Assembly: GCF_035222375.1 (NCBI RefSeq)
Contig: NW_026946363.1
Span: 6,448,001-6,512,000, forward strand
Length of the DNA: 64,000 nt
From: Podospora pseudocomata
Lineage: Eukaryota; Ascomycota; Sordariomycetes; Sordariales; Podosporaceae
Direction: 5' to 3'
This document shows positions 20,297 through 32,500 of this stretch, piece by piece (positions within the stretch are counted from its first letter, which is position 1; the number at the start of each line of letters is the position of its first letter). A program made the translations under genes and the position numbers. The notes below the pieces were generated by a model. That model did not search any database. It saw only the letters and a program-made list of their open reading frames with translations, and was not told the origin of the DNA.

Positions 20297-21475
20297 CTAC
20301 CCGGCGATCAACACCCAGAGCAGGAAGAATATCATCTAGAAACATCATATCAGCGAGCTGCATAGACATGGCCTGAAGGGAAGGTAACCCACAAGAACGC
20401 CAAACATCTTGGCTAACAACCACCTGTTGCTGCTGACTCGTGACCAGTACTTGAGAAGCTCTTTCTGTGCGCCCTCAACATTGTCCACGACGTCCTCTCT
20501 GCATACGGATATTAGCTAATGGCATCACGTAATAGAGTGGTGGAAGAAGGGGCTCACGTGTTGGCATCGATTCTTTGAATCATCTCTGATTGTTCGCTGA
20601 CCATGCCAGCTAGTTGACCGAAGCTGGAGAAATTGATCAGCTGTGGTCATCTTGATCTTCAGGTTCGGAGAAGAACTCACATGGACCCCAGTTCGTTGAT
20701 GGTAGATTCAATGGCTTCGATGGCTTGGCCTCTTTGCTGAATGTAGTTGTTCTGGCCACCCTCCTCCATCATCTGGAGTTGCATCTGCTGGTCTACCACT
20801 GGGTTCAGAGAAATCAAGTCATTCCCCGGTGATGGTGTCCCCCGGTTCGGCGTGCCGTATAGCGGGGAGGCAGATTGCTGCAAGGAAAGCTGCGCATGTT
20901 GCCCGACGTTAGAGACAAATGCCTCGGTCCTTGACCTCGAGGCCTGGATGTTCTTGGTTCTGATCTCCAACACGTCCTGTCACGGCATCAGTGCGCGTTC
21001 AGATATCCGACTGGGGTGTGTTTTGTCCTACCTTGAAGTTCGCGCTGACATCCCCCAACTTGCCCTGCAAGAGAAGCAAAATGTTCTTGTTGTTCTCACC
21101 CTCTTGGTCCGGTTTTGGGTGCAGCCGTCTGGAAAGGGCCTGGAGATTTCGGATATCCTCGTTGAGGCGGGACAGATCTTGCTTGATGATGAAGGTCAAC
21201 TCGTTCACCTCGATCGGGTTGTCGTCGAAGAGGGATCGCTTCTTGGCCAGCTGAGCCAGCTTTTGCAGCTTGCCCATAGTAGCCGAGATTCCTCGGCCGA
21301 TTTCTGCCGCACTCCGCGCAAACTCTGAGCGCTTGGGTTTGGCATCGCCGTTGGCGGCGCTTTGTTGACTACTGCCGAGGAGTCTTTGCGATCCAGGTTT
21401 TGCCACTTGCTTGCGCTTCGCGGCGCTGACAATGTGACGGAATTCCGCCGTGCGGTCGTTGATCGCGACGGCCAT
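20297..21475 (-). CDS. sed5: Sed5/syntaxin-5-type t-SNARE of the Golgi
   Basis: Receives ER-derived and intra-Golgi vesicles. Five exons (21032-21475, 20681-20976, 20558-20623, 20393-20498, 20297-20335; introns 55, 57, 59 and 57 nt) encode 316 residues, normal for Sed5. The N-terminus (INDRTAEFRHIVSAAK) matches the syntaxin-5 regulatory peptide region, followed by the helical Habc part. The Qa-SNARE motif runs through GSIFGQLAGMVSEQSEMIQR, with the zero-layer Gln in SEQSEM, and ends in RIDANTEDVVDNV. The tail anchor MFGVLMIFFLLWVLIAG closes the protein. The last exon is only 13 codons and its donor is the weaker GTGGGT; without this splice the frame would end without a membrane anchor, so the model is well constrained. 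Confidence 0.94.
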
Positions 21476-23060
21476 TTTGAAAGCCGGTCGGTGACGAAGA
21501 CTGGGATATAGGTCGTCGCTGTCTCTGGTATTTGTTCTCGATGATGTGACCGAAGACGATTAGGGTACGATACGGGTTTTTTGCTGTCGCGATGCGCCCG
21601 TGGTGGACTGAAGAAAGGCGAGCTGAGGAAAGGTGTCCAGATAGGGAACGCGATGTTGATTAATTAAAAGTTGTGTACGTAAATGCGAAAGCCGGCAGCG
21701 AGGGTCTTGTCGGAAGAATGGTCAGAATGGGGCGCCTATGACGGCTGGAAACGGTTGGCGATGTCCAAGATGTCGTCGTGATTGAAGGAAACGTGGTGTT
21801 GTCTCGACAAGGAACGCTTGGACCCCCCTTTGACTTGCGTTGGGTGTGAGCACAGTGCAGACGATGCGGGAACTGTGGCTGGGACTGTGCGAATAGCGCA
21901 GGGTCCTGATCTCGTCACTCTCTTAATCAGCAGCGCTGTAGCGACTTGTAGAGTTACAGGTGCTACTTGGAATGATACAGCAAGAGTGCACTTTATGAAA
22001 ATAGGTGTATCTATGTACGGCAGAGCTGCCAGAGAGCAATCAGCAAAGCCAGGCCTGGTTTGAAGCTCTGTACGAACTACACTCGCCTCCTGGGCAATCC
22101 GATGACGCGCGGCGATGGGCATCCAGTGCCCGCAATCTAGCCAGGTAGCATCGACACAGCCCCGCGCAAGGGACCAGGCCATCTGCTCGTGATAATTTGA
22201 TAAGCTATGAGGTCTGCCGACAGTCGTATGGAGTTCTCGATCCACCAGTTCAGTAACTGCAGGAACACACAAGAAAGACCAGGGGCCGTGGCCTTGTCGT
22301 TTTGGCGCCCACGATGCACAAGACTTCGTAAGATGCTTGGGGCAGCTGCATCACCGTTAAGAGCGAGGTTCTGGAAGAACTGTAATGGGTCTTCTTCCTC
22401 ATTGGCTATGATGAGAACTTGGTGGAAGCTCAACCACAGGGATTAAACCCGCCTTCCAAAGCGTCATTCTTCAGCAAGCTGGCCTCGTGTCTTGGATGTC
22501 CTCAATCTCGAACAATTGCAAAATGCATGTGCACAATTAATCTGATTGTCTTCGACCAGACAATGAATGCCTTTTCTTTTTTTGGCATCAGCAAGACTTG
22601 GCCGGACTCCACAAAGTCAAATCCACCCCGAATCCGCGCGCCTCTAATCCTTGTTCCCAAATCGTGAACCCCAGCAGATCCATAGTGGAATTCGTTCATG
22701 ATCGGGTGGACCGCTGGGAAACCCCGAATGACATCTGCCCATCTCCTCTCCTTCATAACTGTCCACGTTCGGCCGACCAGCCGTGCTTCGTGAACCTGTC
22801 CCTCAAACTTTGGTTCTCAAACAACTCCTCGCGACCAACTTGAGCCGACAACTGATCCGGTTTGAACCACTGGACGAAACCCGTGCTACACCCGCGGGCT
22901 CTGTTTTGCCGCATTCTGGCCGACAGAACCAACTTGCATTATTGGGGCGCTCTCCTGCTTCCAAGCTCCCCTTCCGAAAAGCCTCTTAATTTGCGCCATT
23001 GGAGGAGCTGTTACTGCGCCTGCAGGCTCGAAGTTGCTGAAAAACCAACTGGACGGCACA
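21476..23060. other. Divergent intergenic region between sed5 and the 1046-aa protein gene
   Basis: 1.6 kb. Minus-strand frames at 21736-22272 and 22137-22433 overlap in two frames and have no recognised domain; I do not call them genes. A third short minus frame at 22502-22756 is likewise unsupported. Confidence 0.45.
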
Positions 23061-26000
23061 ATGGACGGCTCCTATGGGAATGTATTTCCTACAAACCGGT
23101 CCATGTAAGCAGATTGTGCCACCCCGCTGCGTTCCCGTTGCCCAACCTCGGTGCGCACAGCAGTGCGTCGATGATACTGCTGAACTAACACCCCCTCTTC
23201 TCCAGGTCACCTGCTGTAGGGTCTCCGGCGCAAGCAAACGATATGTACAAGGTCAACGTTAGCAGACAAAAGACGAGAAAGTGGGCAAACTTCAAACCTC
23301 AGAACTATGATGGCGATGACTGGGGCGACGAGTACGAAGACGACGAGCCTGAGCCGAACCCACCGCCGCAGTCGAAACCGATGGGACCGCGTTCCCCGAC
23401 GGAACCACAGCAATTTCAGCGCGCTGTAACCATGCCGGAGAGCACAGGGTCGCTCGCTACGCTTCCATCACAATCTCATCAGCAGCCACGGAAGAGCAGC
23501 TTAGATGCCGCAACATCGCCCACAAGCCCGAGCTCGCTGGCTTCGCCGTCCAGATCCCCGTTCGTCCGACCGGCCGATATCTATCGCAAGTTGGAGGAAG
23601 AAAGAAAGCGTTCGTTAGAGTCTCCGAGGCCAGCTTTGAGCAGTGTTACGGGGCCACCTGTTGTCGACCGGCCACAATATGCCGCAGGAGCAGAAGCGGG
23701 AAGCAGGGAAGATGAGGAAAGAACTGGTGTGAATCGAGATTCGAGACCTGGTTTGGCTACGGTTCCCGAGAGAAGGAGCGAATATGGGCTTGAAGGGCTT
23801 CTTGACAGCTACGGATCCGACGAGCCCAGCAATGAACCTGCGAGTTACACTCCTCATTATACAACCTCAGAGGCTCAACCTCCGGCGCATGCTGAAGATT
23901 CCAAGGTTGATGTAGGTAAGCAACTCCGGCGGTATTCAACAAGCCCCCAGCTACCGCTCGTGACCCGCATGTCGGGCTTTGGCGAAGACCTATTTTCCCC
24001 ATCAAGCTTTCTCGACAGCTCAAACCGACAACCTTCTGTCCCAGCCGTTGGTGTCCCCGCCGTTGGTGTCCCCGCCGTTGGTGTCCCCGCCGTTGGTGTC
24101 CCAACAACAAGCACTACTACTGGCACCGCGCAGGTCTCAAATGATCCTTCACGGACACAGTCGCCAGCCCTTACACTTCGTCAACATCAGCCACAGCAAT
24201 CACCCAGCACACCAGCAACTCAGGATATCAATTTGGCGTCGACCGCACCCGAAACCACAGCCGGGGAGACACCGTTGACCCACGATTCAAAGCATCCGGT
24301 CAGCCCGGCTGCCATGGAGCACGGGGCCGAAACTTCTAGTTCCGCCATTGCGGTTCAACAGGACTCTGGTGCGCCGCCGAGTTCGAACACTCCTGCCCAA
24401 CAGCAGCCAGCCGCAGATCTGCCGCGGGAACCTGCAGCAAACAAACAGTCCAACGAAAAAGGGATTCTCAGACCGTCGTTACCGGGTGGCTGGGTTTCCG
24501 AAACCCTAGCGACGCCAGGTCAAGCTTTGCTGCCTTCTCAGATTGAGCCCGTCCCAGCAGCAGTTGAGAGGGCTGGCGGAGACGCAAACTCGGGCACGCC
24601 AGCCGAACACGCTGCTTTCAGTATGGATAGCTCCCACGCACCTAGCTACGGCGGGGCAGGTCCTGTCAAAGAAAGCGGGCTGCTTGAAACACAAAAAGCA
24701 CCTCTTCCACGCCCCGCCTCTCCTCGCGCGTTGCCACCACTCAGAACCACAAGCCCTTCGCTCGGCACAACATCTGCGATGGTTCCCGGCTCCGAATCAA
24801 AGGTGAGCTACGAAACGACCGAGAAGGTGGAGAGCGACGCTCTTGCGGCTCCCGAACCAACCACTACGACAACGGAAACCTCGGAAATCACGCCCACGGC
24901 GCCACTGAATCCACGTCGCGACCCGCCAGAGATCACCACTGATGTACATCCTGTCTTATCTCCGCCATCCTACGGGGCTGGGTCCATGCTGGAGGCAGAC
25001 ACAAGCTCGCCTTTGAAGGAGAACGATGTGCTGAGCGAAGAGATTATGAAGTCACTCAGTCCTGTCCAGTCAACAGAAGGATTCGGAAATATTCACGCAG
25101 ACTCCGCGGACGCTTATCAAGCAGCCGCGCGGTCCCCTGTTCGGGAAAGCAGCTATCTGGGTGATGTTTATGATGACTACTGGACCGCGAGCGAAGAAAA
25201 GGTAGAAGCCGGGTTGCTTGCCGCTGCCGCAACTGGTCAGCAGCCGGAAGCAGGGAGACCCTCCGATGCCCCTAGCGTTTCTGTCGCGGAACCCCCCCGA
25301 GAAGAGACAGCTCCGTCGCTGGATGTGAAAGCTGTCGCCCTTTCCGCAAGCTCACCAACTAGCCCCGCGAAACCCGCAGCGTCGGAGGGCGGAGTTGGCA
25401 ACACACCCGTGATGGAAGATACACGTAAGCGATTCTCATGGGAGGCTGGATTTAGCGATCCGGCGCCTGTGAGTATTCAGCCTGCGATAAAAGAACCGGC
25501 CGCTGAGCCGAAGTCTCTGGTACTTCCGGCCATCACAACACTACCAGCTGAGCTGGATGCCGCTCCATCAAGTCCTGCTCCTGGCTTGAAAGCCGACGCT
25601 GTGCCTCTTGCGGACACCGTCTCGCAAGCAAGCAGTACCCTTGCCCCTAGATCAGCCAACGCGACACCCATTGAACCACCATCTCCTATCTCAGTCCTTT
25701 CAGACAGACCTAATGGCAAAAGCCTAGCATACGCAGATGAAAAGATTGCTGTTGAGCCGCCAACGGGTGAAGAGCGTACATCGCCAACCCCTGAAAATAT
25801 TGCACCACAAGAACAACAACAACAACAACAACTTGCTTCTCGGGCCGTGGCGCCGAGAAAAGGATCCATCAATATCCTTCCATTCCGGCAGGTTCTGGAG
25901 ATGCCAATGCCGCTTGACAGGATTCGAACCTTTAACGATTCCAGAGCCCAGTTCGCCGCAATCGATACCGGGCTTGATGAGTGGCTCACGATGATGACAT

Positions 26001-26302
26001 CGCGGCACCCCGAGCATACAAACGCATTTGTGGCAGGCTTTGGATCGCAGCAAGGGTTGTCACCGACCGGAGCCCCATCTCAACAGTTTGGTGGCAACGG
26101 CGCTCATGGCCTTCCGGCGAACATTCCTATGCCACCACCACATCAACACGGCGCAAGTGGATTTTCACATCTGCAACATAGTGCACAGGTACAGAAGAGC
26201 AAGGTGCTCTTGATGGCAGCAGGGAAAGCTGGAAAGGGATTGTTCAGCAAGGGCAGAAACAAGCTCCGGGAAACGGGTGACAAGGTGTTTTCAAGTTCAT
26301 GA
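23061..26302 (+). CDS. 1046-aa disordered acidic/Ser-Pro-rich protein, function unknown
   Basis: Two exons: a 44-nt first exon (23061-23104) and 23206-26302, with a 101-nt intron (GTAAGC donor, CTAAC branch, CTCCAG acceptor). Splicing adds 27 residues (MDGSYGNVFPTNRSMSPAVG...) before MYKVNVSRQK; both parts are in one frame. Near the N-terminus is a basic-aromatic-acidic block, RKWANFKPQNYDGDDWGDEY, of a kind I recall from poorly described fungal proteins. The middle 850 residues are Ser/Pro/Ala/Glu-rich and probably disordered, with four VGVPA repeats (about 295-315) and a short Gln run. A folded-looking patch (MPLDRIRTFNDSRAQFAAID and LDEWLTMMTSRHPEH) comes near the C-terminus, which ends in a basic amphipathic segment (LLMAAGKAGKGLFSKGRNKL). 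No membrane segment. A cortical or actin-related scaffold is only a guess from this architecture. Confidence 0.85.
24044..24103 (+). repeat. Four tandem 15-bp units inside the coding sequence
   Basis: Unit GCCGTTGGTGTCCCC repeated four times, the last with one terminal change; it encodes AVGVP x4 in frame. The copies are nearly identical, which implies recent expansion and likely length variation between strains. Confidence 0.9.
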
Positions 26303-26919
26303 TATGTGTCTTCTTTGTCTTTTTTTGGTCACGAACTTGCCCAGCTGGGGTTGGGTTGTATATTGTGTTAATACGGTTGGAAACTACGTTATTTATTTCC
26401 AGGTACAAGCATCAGCCACGTGAAGTCAGGTTTGGGCAGGTGGGTAGGTGGTTTGTTTTGGTTAGGAGGAGGGTTTTCTTTTCATATAGGGAGGTGGCAT
26501 CAGGGTATGGCATACAAACGTTGAAGATCACGGGAATTACACACAGACTGTTGAACAGATGAAAGCTATCATCGCCCATGGAACCTCTTGAAGGAGCATG
26601 ACCTGTCTTTCACACATCAGACCAATACCTCCAAATGTCATTCTGCGGCAACCGAAACACAGTTATCATCACCGTTCAACGGCGTTTTGCCACACTGAGA
26701 GCAACACGATCAGTTCTTGACCCTGCGTAGCCGCCAGGTGATTCTACCCTTTGTGCAGCCTCGGAGTCTATATAAAGTCTCGTTCCATTGCATGAAGCAA
26801 GTGCCTTGTCCACCTTTCTACATTAGTTCCCTCATATATGTTCCTGTTCCTGCAGTATCAGTCCTCGGCACTTTAGATACACTTCGCGCACGTTGGTCTT
26901 TTTGCTTCTACTGCACACG
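26303..26919. other. 3' flank and putative promoter with TATA box
   Basis: 3' flank of the 1046-aa protein gene, T/G-rich, then a TATA box (26769-26777) and a CT-rich leader to the ATG at 26920. Nothing else is seen. Confidence 0.45.
26769..26777 (+). promoter_or_regulatory. TATA box upstream of INYG-repeat ORF
   Basis: TATATAAAG, a strong match to the TATA consensus, about 145 bp before the ATG at 26920 and followed by pyrimidine-rich sequence. Confidence 0.45.
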
Positions 26920-27165
26920 ATGAGATCTGGACACTATAAGTCATCAGGCACACCTGGCCAACATCAACCTACCCACCATGGACAAGCAGTCACCAACTCA
27001 AGGTCGACACCAATGATCAACTATGGGCCTGACATGATCAACTACGGGCCTGGATCATTTACAAGCTCGGCAGGGGCAGCATCGGGATTCCTCACTCCCT
27101 CCATCAACTACGGCACTGGGATGTCACGACGGCTAGTTCCGGGGACATTCCCGCGTGTCGTTTGA
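26920..27165 (+). CDS. Possible 81-aa protein with repeated INYG motif
   Basis: Not recognised. A single ATG-initiated frame of 82 codons ending in TGA, with a good TATA box and CT-rich leader upstream. It contains MINYGPD and MINYGPG back to back and a third copy, SINYGTG, 21 residues later. Differences among copies in the shared INYG codons are at third positions (TAT/TAC, GGG/GGC), which is what selection on the protein would leave. The rest is Ser/Gly/Thr-rich, hydrophilic at the start (MRSGHYKSSGTPGQHQP), without signal peptide or membrane segment. It may be a fragment of a longer spliced gene; I found no convincing partner exon. Coding status is uncertain. Confidence 0.42.
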   Translation: MRSGHYKSSGTPGQHQPTHHGQAVTNSRSTPMINYGPDMINYGPGSFTSSAGAASGFLTPSINYGTGMSRRLVPGTFPRVV

Positions 27166-29500
27166 GCAGTTGTCGGTAGAGATTCTGCGGAAACCGGTGC
27201 AGATGATGGGTGTTTTTTGGGGCCGGTTCCACCAGTGTTTGATACCGTTTTTTTTTTTATAAAAAAAATAATCATTCCCCTGGGGGTGAACATCGATTAG
27301 CTGGGCGGTACAATTCTTTTGTTCAAGTCTCTTTGGAAAGCTGTTAGGAAGCTGGAGTTGATGATTGCCGAGAAATGTGGTGTGGCGAGTTCACTGTCAG
27401 AGGATGAGAAGGGAGTGCTGCTGTGGAGTTGGGAGAGGCTTGGGCTTGCAAGCAACTGATAGAAGATTATAACATACTCTTGATGGTGGAAATCGATCGA
27501 AGAGGAGGACGAAATCGAAGTATTGGAGCGTAGGTGTTGAACCTCAGGGGGACTGTTAGATTAGGATATGGATGAGGAGGTTTTGGTAAGCAGCATGGCA
27601 TGAGAATAGAGGGCGGGCCCCTTTTCAGGAAGAACAGTGGAATTCAATACGGATATGCCTGAAGCAATCATCAGTTCTGTGCTTGACTGACAACCATTAC
27701 CGTAGTAGCATTATTGACCAAAGAGATGGAGTTCAAAGACCACTTGTATGGGGGTCGGTAAAGACTCTACACGCGAGTGATATAACACTTGAAAGAACAA
27801 TGATGCCGAATTTCATGTGCTACAATTTACAGTGACCAAGGTAGGTAGGTAGGACGGTACCTACCACGGAAGGACTGTACACACACACTGCCTTTTCTTA
27901 TGCTCCTTCTCGCTGTCACGCGCCGTAGTTTAGCTTCTCTCATCACATCATCCACCGCGATTTCGGGGGTCTTGTTTGGGGTACTGCTGATCACAGCAAA
28001 GAACGGAAGTTGGGACAAGGCTGGGGGCCGCAAAAAGGCGATGAAACAAATTGAAGGATCTTGCTACGCAGTATCGATTTCCTCTCCAGGGCCAAATCCA
28101 CAACACCTCCTCGGAGTCGAATCCGATCTACCCTGCAGTGTTCCCAATGCCCAGCCGGCTGCTGCTGAGAGGTCCAAAGACGCAACCAGCGTACCAAAAT
28201 ACTTCTTCTGTTCCACGGCTTCTCTGGCTTCCAACGCAACACAAAACCCGGGCATTGCACCACAAGACTCTCAAGGTGAGGATGATCACCAGGAGCCAAG
28301 AGGCAGCATACTCAGCACATGCTACCCTACGGCACAGCCCGCCTGGAGAAGTGATAGTGCCAGCCATTCTCCACGTTCGCAGTAACTCTAGCAAGGATCT
28401 GTGGGCACCCACTCATCGTGTCCCGGAGCCCGTTGTTTCCCACGCAAAAATAGCATGGTCGCGAAATGTTTACTCTACGGTTCTCAGCCCAGCGAGGCAG
28501 CATGATCTCAGCATCAAACGGCAATAAACAAAAGGGGAAAAGTGGTGGTAGAAGAACACGGGCCAGTGTAAGGCAGACCGGTAGTAACAGAAACTTTACT
28601 GTAAGTCCCCATCACCGGTCCACAGGGCATCAGGCTGCCATCTCAGCCCATCAGCAGCAACAAACTCGGGCCCTTGGAGAAGCTGACCCCCTGTCTGCGG
28701 GGGCTGAACCTCGCATCCAAGACAAGGGTCCTCTTCTGCCAGCAATTTCGACCTCTCAAAAACAGGAAACTGCTGTCGCGTCTTACTCTGCATCGTGTTT
28801 CTTTTCTTTTGCACTCTTTGCTACCGTCGTCATTGTCTCAAGCTCAACCGTGGGAACGACAACGGCTCGGTCCCAGCTATCGCGAACAAACGTGGGCGTC
28901 CTGGACCCTGATGCGACCAGCCCCCCACCTCCACATGGGACGATCGACAGACAAGCTTGAGCTTGAGCTTTTGCTTTGCCCCTCTTCGTCTCAGCTCCAA
29001 CACTGACGGCGGCGACGTTATATATACGGTGCCCGAGTCACCTCCGGTCGGCCGGCGGTTCAACACAATCCGTCCTCCGACACAACGGAGGTCCTACCTA
29101 GGTGATCGAATTGTACTGGATTGTCGGGTCTTGCAATCGGAGCTCGACCGAACGCCCTCCTCCCACACAGACATACCCAGAAAACCGGTGGTGTCCTCGG
29201 CGCTTGGGCTCAACCTGCAATAGACCAGCAATTGGTGAGAGATACGAACCAAAAAAAAAGTCAGTGGACAATACAACTCGCAGTCGCTGCGCTGGCGACC
29301 TAGCGACAAGACCGGGAATTAGATTGAAGCAACACAAGGAGGACGGCAGTCGCTTGCAACCTGGTCGTACAGTCGGTTCACAAACCACGCACAACTAAAT
29401 CTGAGCTCCCACTTGCGTCCGCGCTGGCTTTCCCACCGTTACTTTCGCGACACATCGTCGACGTCACCAAGTACTCGTTTTACGCTATCACGAACTTACA
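27166..29500. other. Intergenic stretch and long leader of the 1829-aa protein gene
   Basis: No gene is supported. Poly-T then poly-A at 27248-27270 could act as a bidirectional 3' end. GGTAGGTAGGTAGG (27839-27852) and GGTACCTACC nearby (27856-27865) make a small imperfect palindrome. A TATA-like element at 29019-29026 is followed by about 470 bp of leader before the ATG at 29501. Confidence 0.45.
29019..29026 (+). promoter_or_regulatory. TATA-like element of the 1829-aa protein gene
   Basis: TATATATA in a GC-balanced context, about 475 bp upstream of the start codon, implying a long 5' UTR that holds several short upstream frames. Confidence 0.35.
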
Positions 29501-32500
29501 ATGGCATCCTACAATCCGGCTTACAAGCCACTACCTCATCCGGGAAACTTCCAGCAGGGGTATCTCAGCGCCCAGCAGCAACATCAACATCAACAGCTTC
29601 AACATCAGCAGCATCAGCAGCTCCAACATCATCACCAACAGCATCAACAATACCTACAACAACAACAACAGCAGCAGCAGCAGCAGCAGCAACAGCATCA
29701 GCAGCATTCTGGCCAAAATGGGATAGAGCGGCCTCCGTCTTTTGTTGGTCTACCGCCCATTCGCCGTGGCTCATCGCTTGGCTTGAACGCTGAAAGATTC
29801 TCTGGTGACAACAACAACAACAACAACAACAGTCCGGGTAATAGTAACGGTCATCAGCAGCAACAGCAGCAGCTCCAACAGTATGGACAGCAACATCAAC
29901 AGCACTCCGGCACGGCGCAACAAAACCCCAACACCAGTCATCAGGGACAGCAACATCCACAACAGCAATCGATTGTTCAGTCTGTATACCGGCCAACCCA
30001 AGGTGCGCCTGGTCCGCAAACCCAGGCCCCTACTCAAGGGCAACACACATGGCAGCTACAAGGTCAAGGTCAACAAGGACCATCCCCGGGCCTGTCCCGC
30101 GGGTTTGCGGGAGCTGCCGTCAATGCTCCACACGGAGTGAACGGAGTGCCCCCGCAGGGCCCACAGCAATATACAGATGGTTCCGGTCGACAGGGACCGA
30201 TGCTTCCTCATATGCTACCGGGGAACCTTTCCCAGAGGTTTCAACCTCAGAGTTGGGTACCGCAGGAGTCACATCTAGCAGAACCTCTACATCCCTCGAG
30301 CCGCCATCGTTCCTCACCAAGCAATGCCTCATCACAGCACCAGCAGCAACAGCAACAAGCACAGCAGCAGCAGCAGCAGCCTCATCAGCAGCCATCACCC
30401 CCGCAGCAACAGCAGCAACCATACTACGGATTTGACAAGGAGACCGGCGGCCCTGTTTCTGGAGGGCACTCCTCGCAAAGACCAAAGCCACAGGCTTCCC
30501 AGCCATCTCAGCAAACACATCCGGCTTTTAGGGATCAGCAGCACTACAACGGGTTACCAAGCCAAAGAGCTCACCCAACGCAACCTCTTCCTGCTCTCCC
30601 GACTATTCATCAAAGCCCTGTCATCCCGCAGGGATCCGACCAGGAGAACCAGCAGCAAAAGAATAATGTATCACCGCCAGGCTCCGGCGCTCCTGGGATC
30701 ACGGTTACTGAAGATGGGCGTATCAAGCGCAACTCGGGCGTGTACTCAGGACTCAGAGACAGATTAGCCACGGGCGGTCCAGTCGAGCGCCGGGATGGTG
30801 ACGGTACTCCGCGATATCAGGGGGTTGGCAACGACGTCGTCTCTGACTCAAGCGATGACGAGGGCGACTTACCAAACCCAATCGGTCCATTTGGGGGAAG
30901 GGCGGCCGACAACGATAGTATGATTGCGCATGGCCCGGGCACGCCCATGGGTGAACGTGTCCCGCCTCCGCCATCGCAGTTTGCGCCACCGGGCCGGAAG
31001 CTGACTACTTTCTTCGGCATCGGTGCCACACAACCATCCGGACCTCAGCAGCCGAACTCGATGAGGCCTGACATGTCGAGAACTTCCACGTCGACCAATG
31101 CCACGGAAAACCAGCCAGCTGGAAGCATCGGTGGACCGCCCAAGAAGCGCTTCTCTGCTCTCAAGAATGTCTTCCATCGATCAGAGGGGCATAAGCATTC
31201 GCCGTCATTCACTATCAAGACATCACCCCCTCAGGCACAGGCCCAGTTTCAGGGCATGAACCAGGGACCACCTCCGGCGTCGTTCCTCCAGGGGCCACCT
31301 CCCGGTCCATTGCCAGGCATCCCTCAAGGGGAGGTTCCAAGGACACCTCAGGGGCCGGTTCAGGGGCAGTTCCAGGGACAGTCACCGGGTCAGATTCAGG
31401 GACAGGCCCAAGGACAAGGTCAGCACCCTCAGGATCCCACCCCTCCGGCAGGAGCTGGCCCGCAGCCCGGTTCTTTCAATCTGTACTCTGGACCTGAGCG
31501 AACTGTCACCGGTTTACGGCAGCCAGGTCATGCGCTGCCACCTCCGGGCGCCCAGAATCAGCAGTCACCACTACAGCAACAGGGGCAACCACAGCAACAA
31601 GCCCAGCAACAACAGCAGGGCAGCTTTGCGCAATACGACCAGACCCGGAAGCCCAGTGGTGGCATGTTTGGATTCCTTCGCAACCGAGCTGACTCCAAGC
31701 CCAAGGATGGTCCTCCTGCTGTCTCGCTGCCAATCCCCCCGGGGCAACCAATTCCCTTTTCGCCGGGGCGGGGAGGACAACAGCAATATGGCATGAGCCC
31801 AGCATTGGGTCCAGATGGACGCCCTTCCACTGCGGCTAACCAGCAACTATTCCAGTCCCAATTCGGGAGAGGAGGTCCGGGATCGCCAGGCCAAACGCTA
31901 CCTGTCTCTCAGCCCTCTGATAACGGTCAGCTAGATGATGAATTTATCGCACATCGACCGCCGCCGCTTCCTCAACAAAGTCAGAGTCAGCTGTCGTTTC
32001 AGCATGGTCAGGCAGAGAATCTATCTACCGTCAGCCGCCAACAAGAGCAAGAAACTACGCCTTACTTGCAGAATGCTCAGTTACACCAGCCAACCAAATT
32101 GCTCGACCCAACCCCTGCTGGCTCCGCCTTTGAGTCTCCCGTCTCGAGCAAATCGCAACCTGTTTCTCAGGCTGCCGTTGAGCAAGGACGGCATCTGAAC
32201 GATTCGCCTGCTAGTTTCACTGTTCAGCAAGCTGTTGCAGTTCGCCAGCCTCCAGCTCAGAGCTACGGACAGGGCTCTCGGTTCAGTCCAACCCAAAACC
32301 CCACGCGCAAGCCTCTGAACGCCTCGGAGGGGTTGAATAACGATCAATCTGCTCCTCCCGGAAGTCCTCCTGCCGGTTATCAAGGACAGGGCCCGACACA
32401 GTTCGGGGTGTCGGGACCTAGCTTCCAACAAGAAACGCGAGGTGCTGGACCATCCCAGTTCCACCCTTCTGCCGGAGTTCAGCTGCCGGACCAAGATAGC

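Noticed and set aside
21736-22756. Overlapping minus-strand open frames of 84-178 residues
   Set aside because: No domain, two frames open at once over the same bases, no convincing splice sites joining them.
25919-25929. Reverse-strand match to a tRNA B box (GGTTCGAATCC)
   Set aside because: It lies within conserved coding sequence (PLDRIRTFND) and no A box or acceptor stem is placed correctly.
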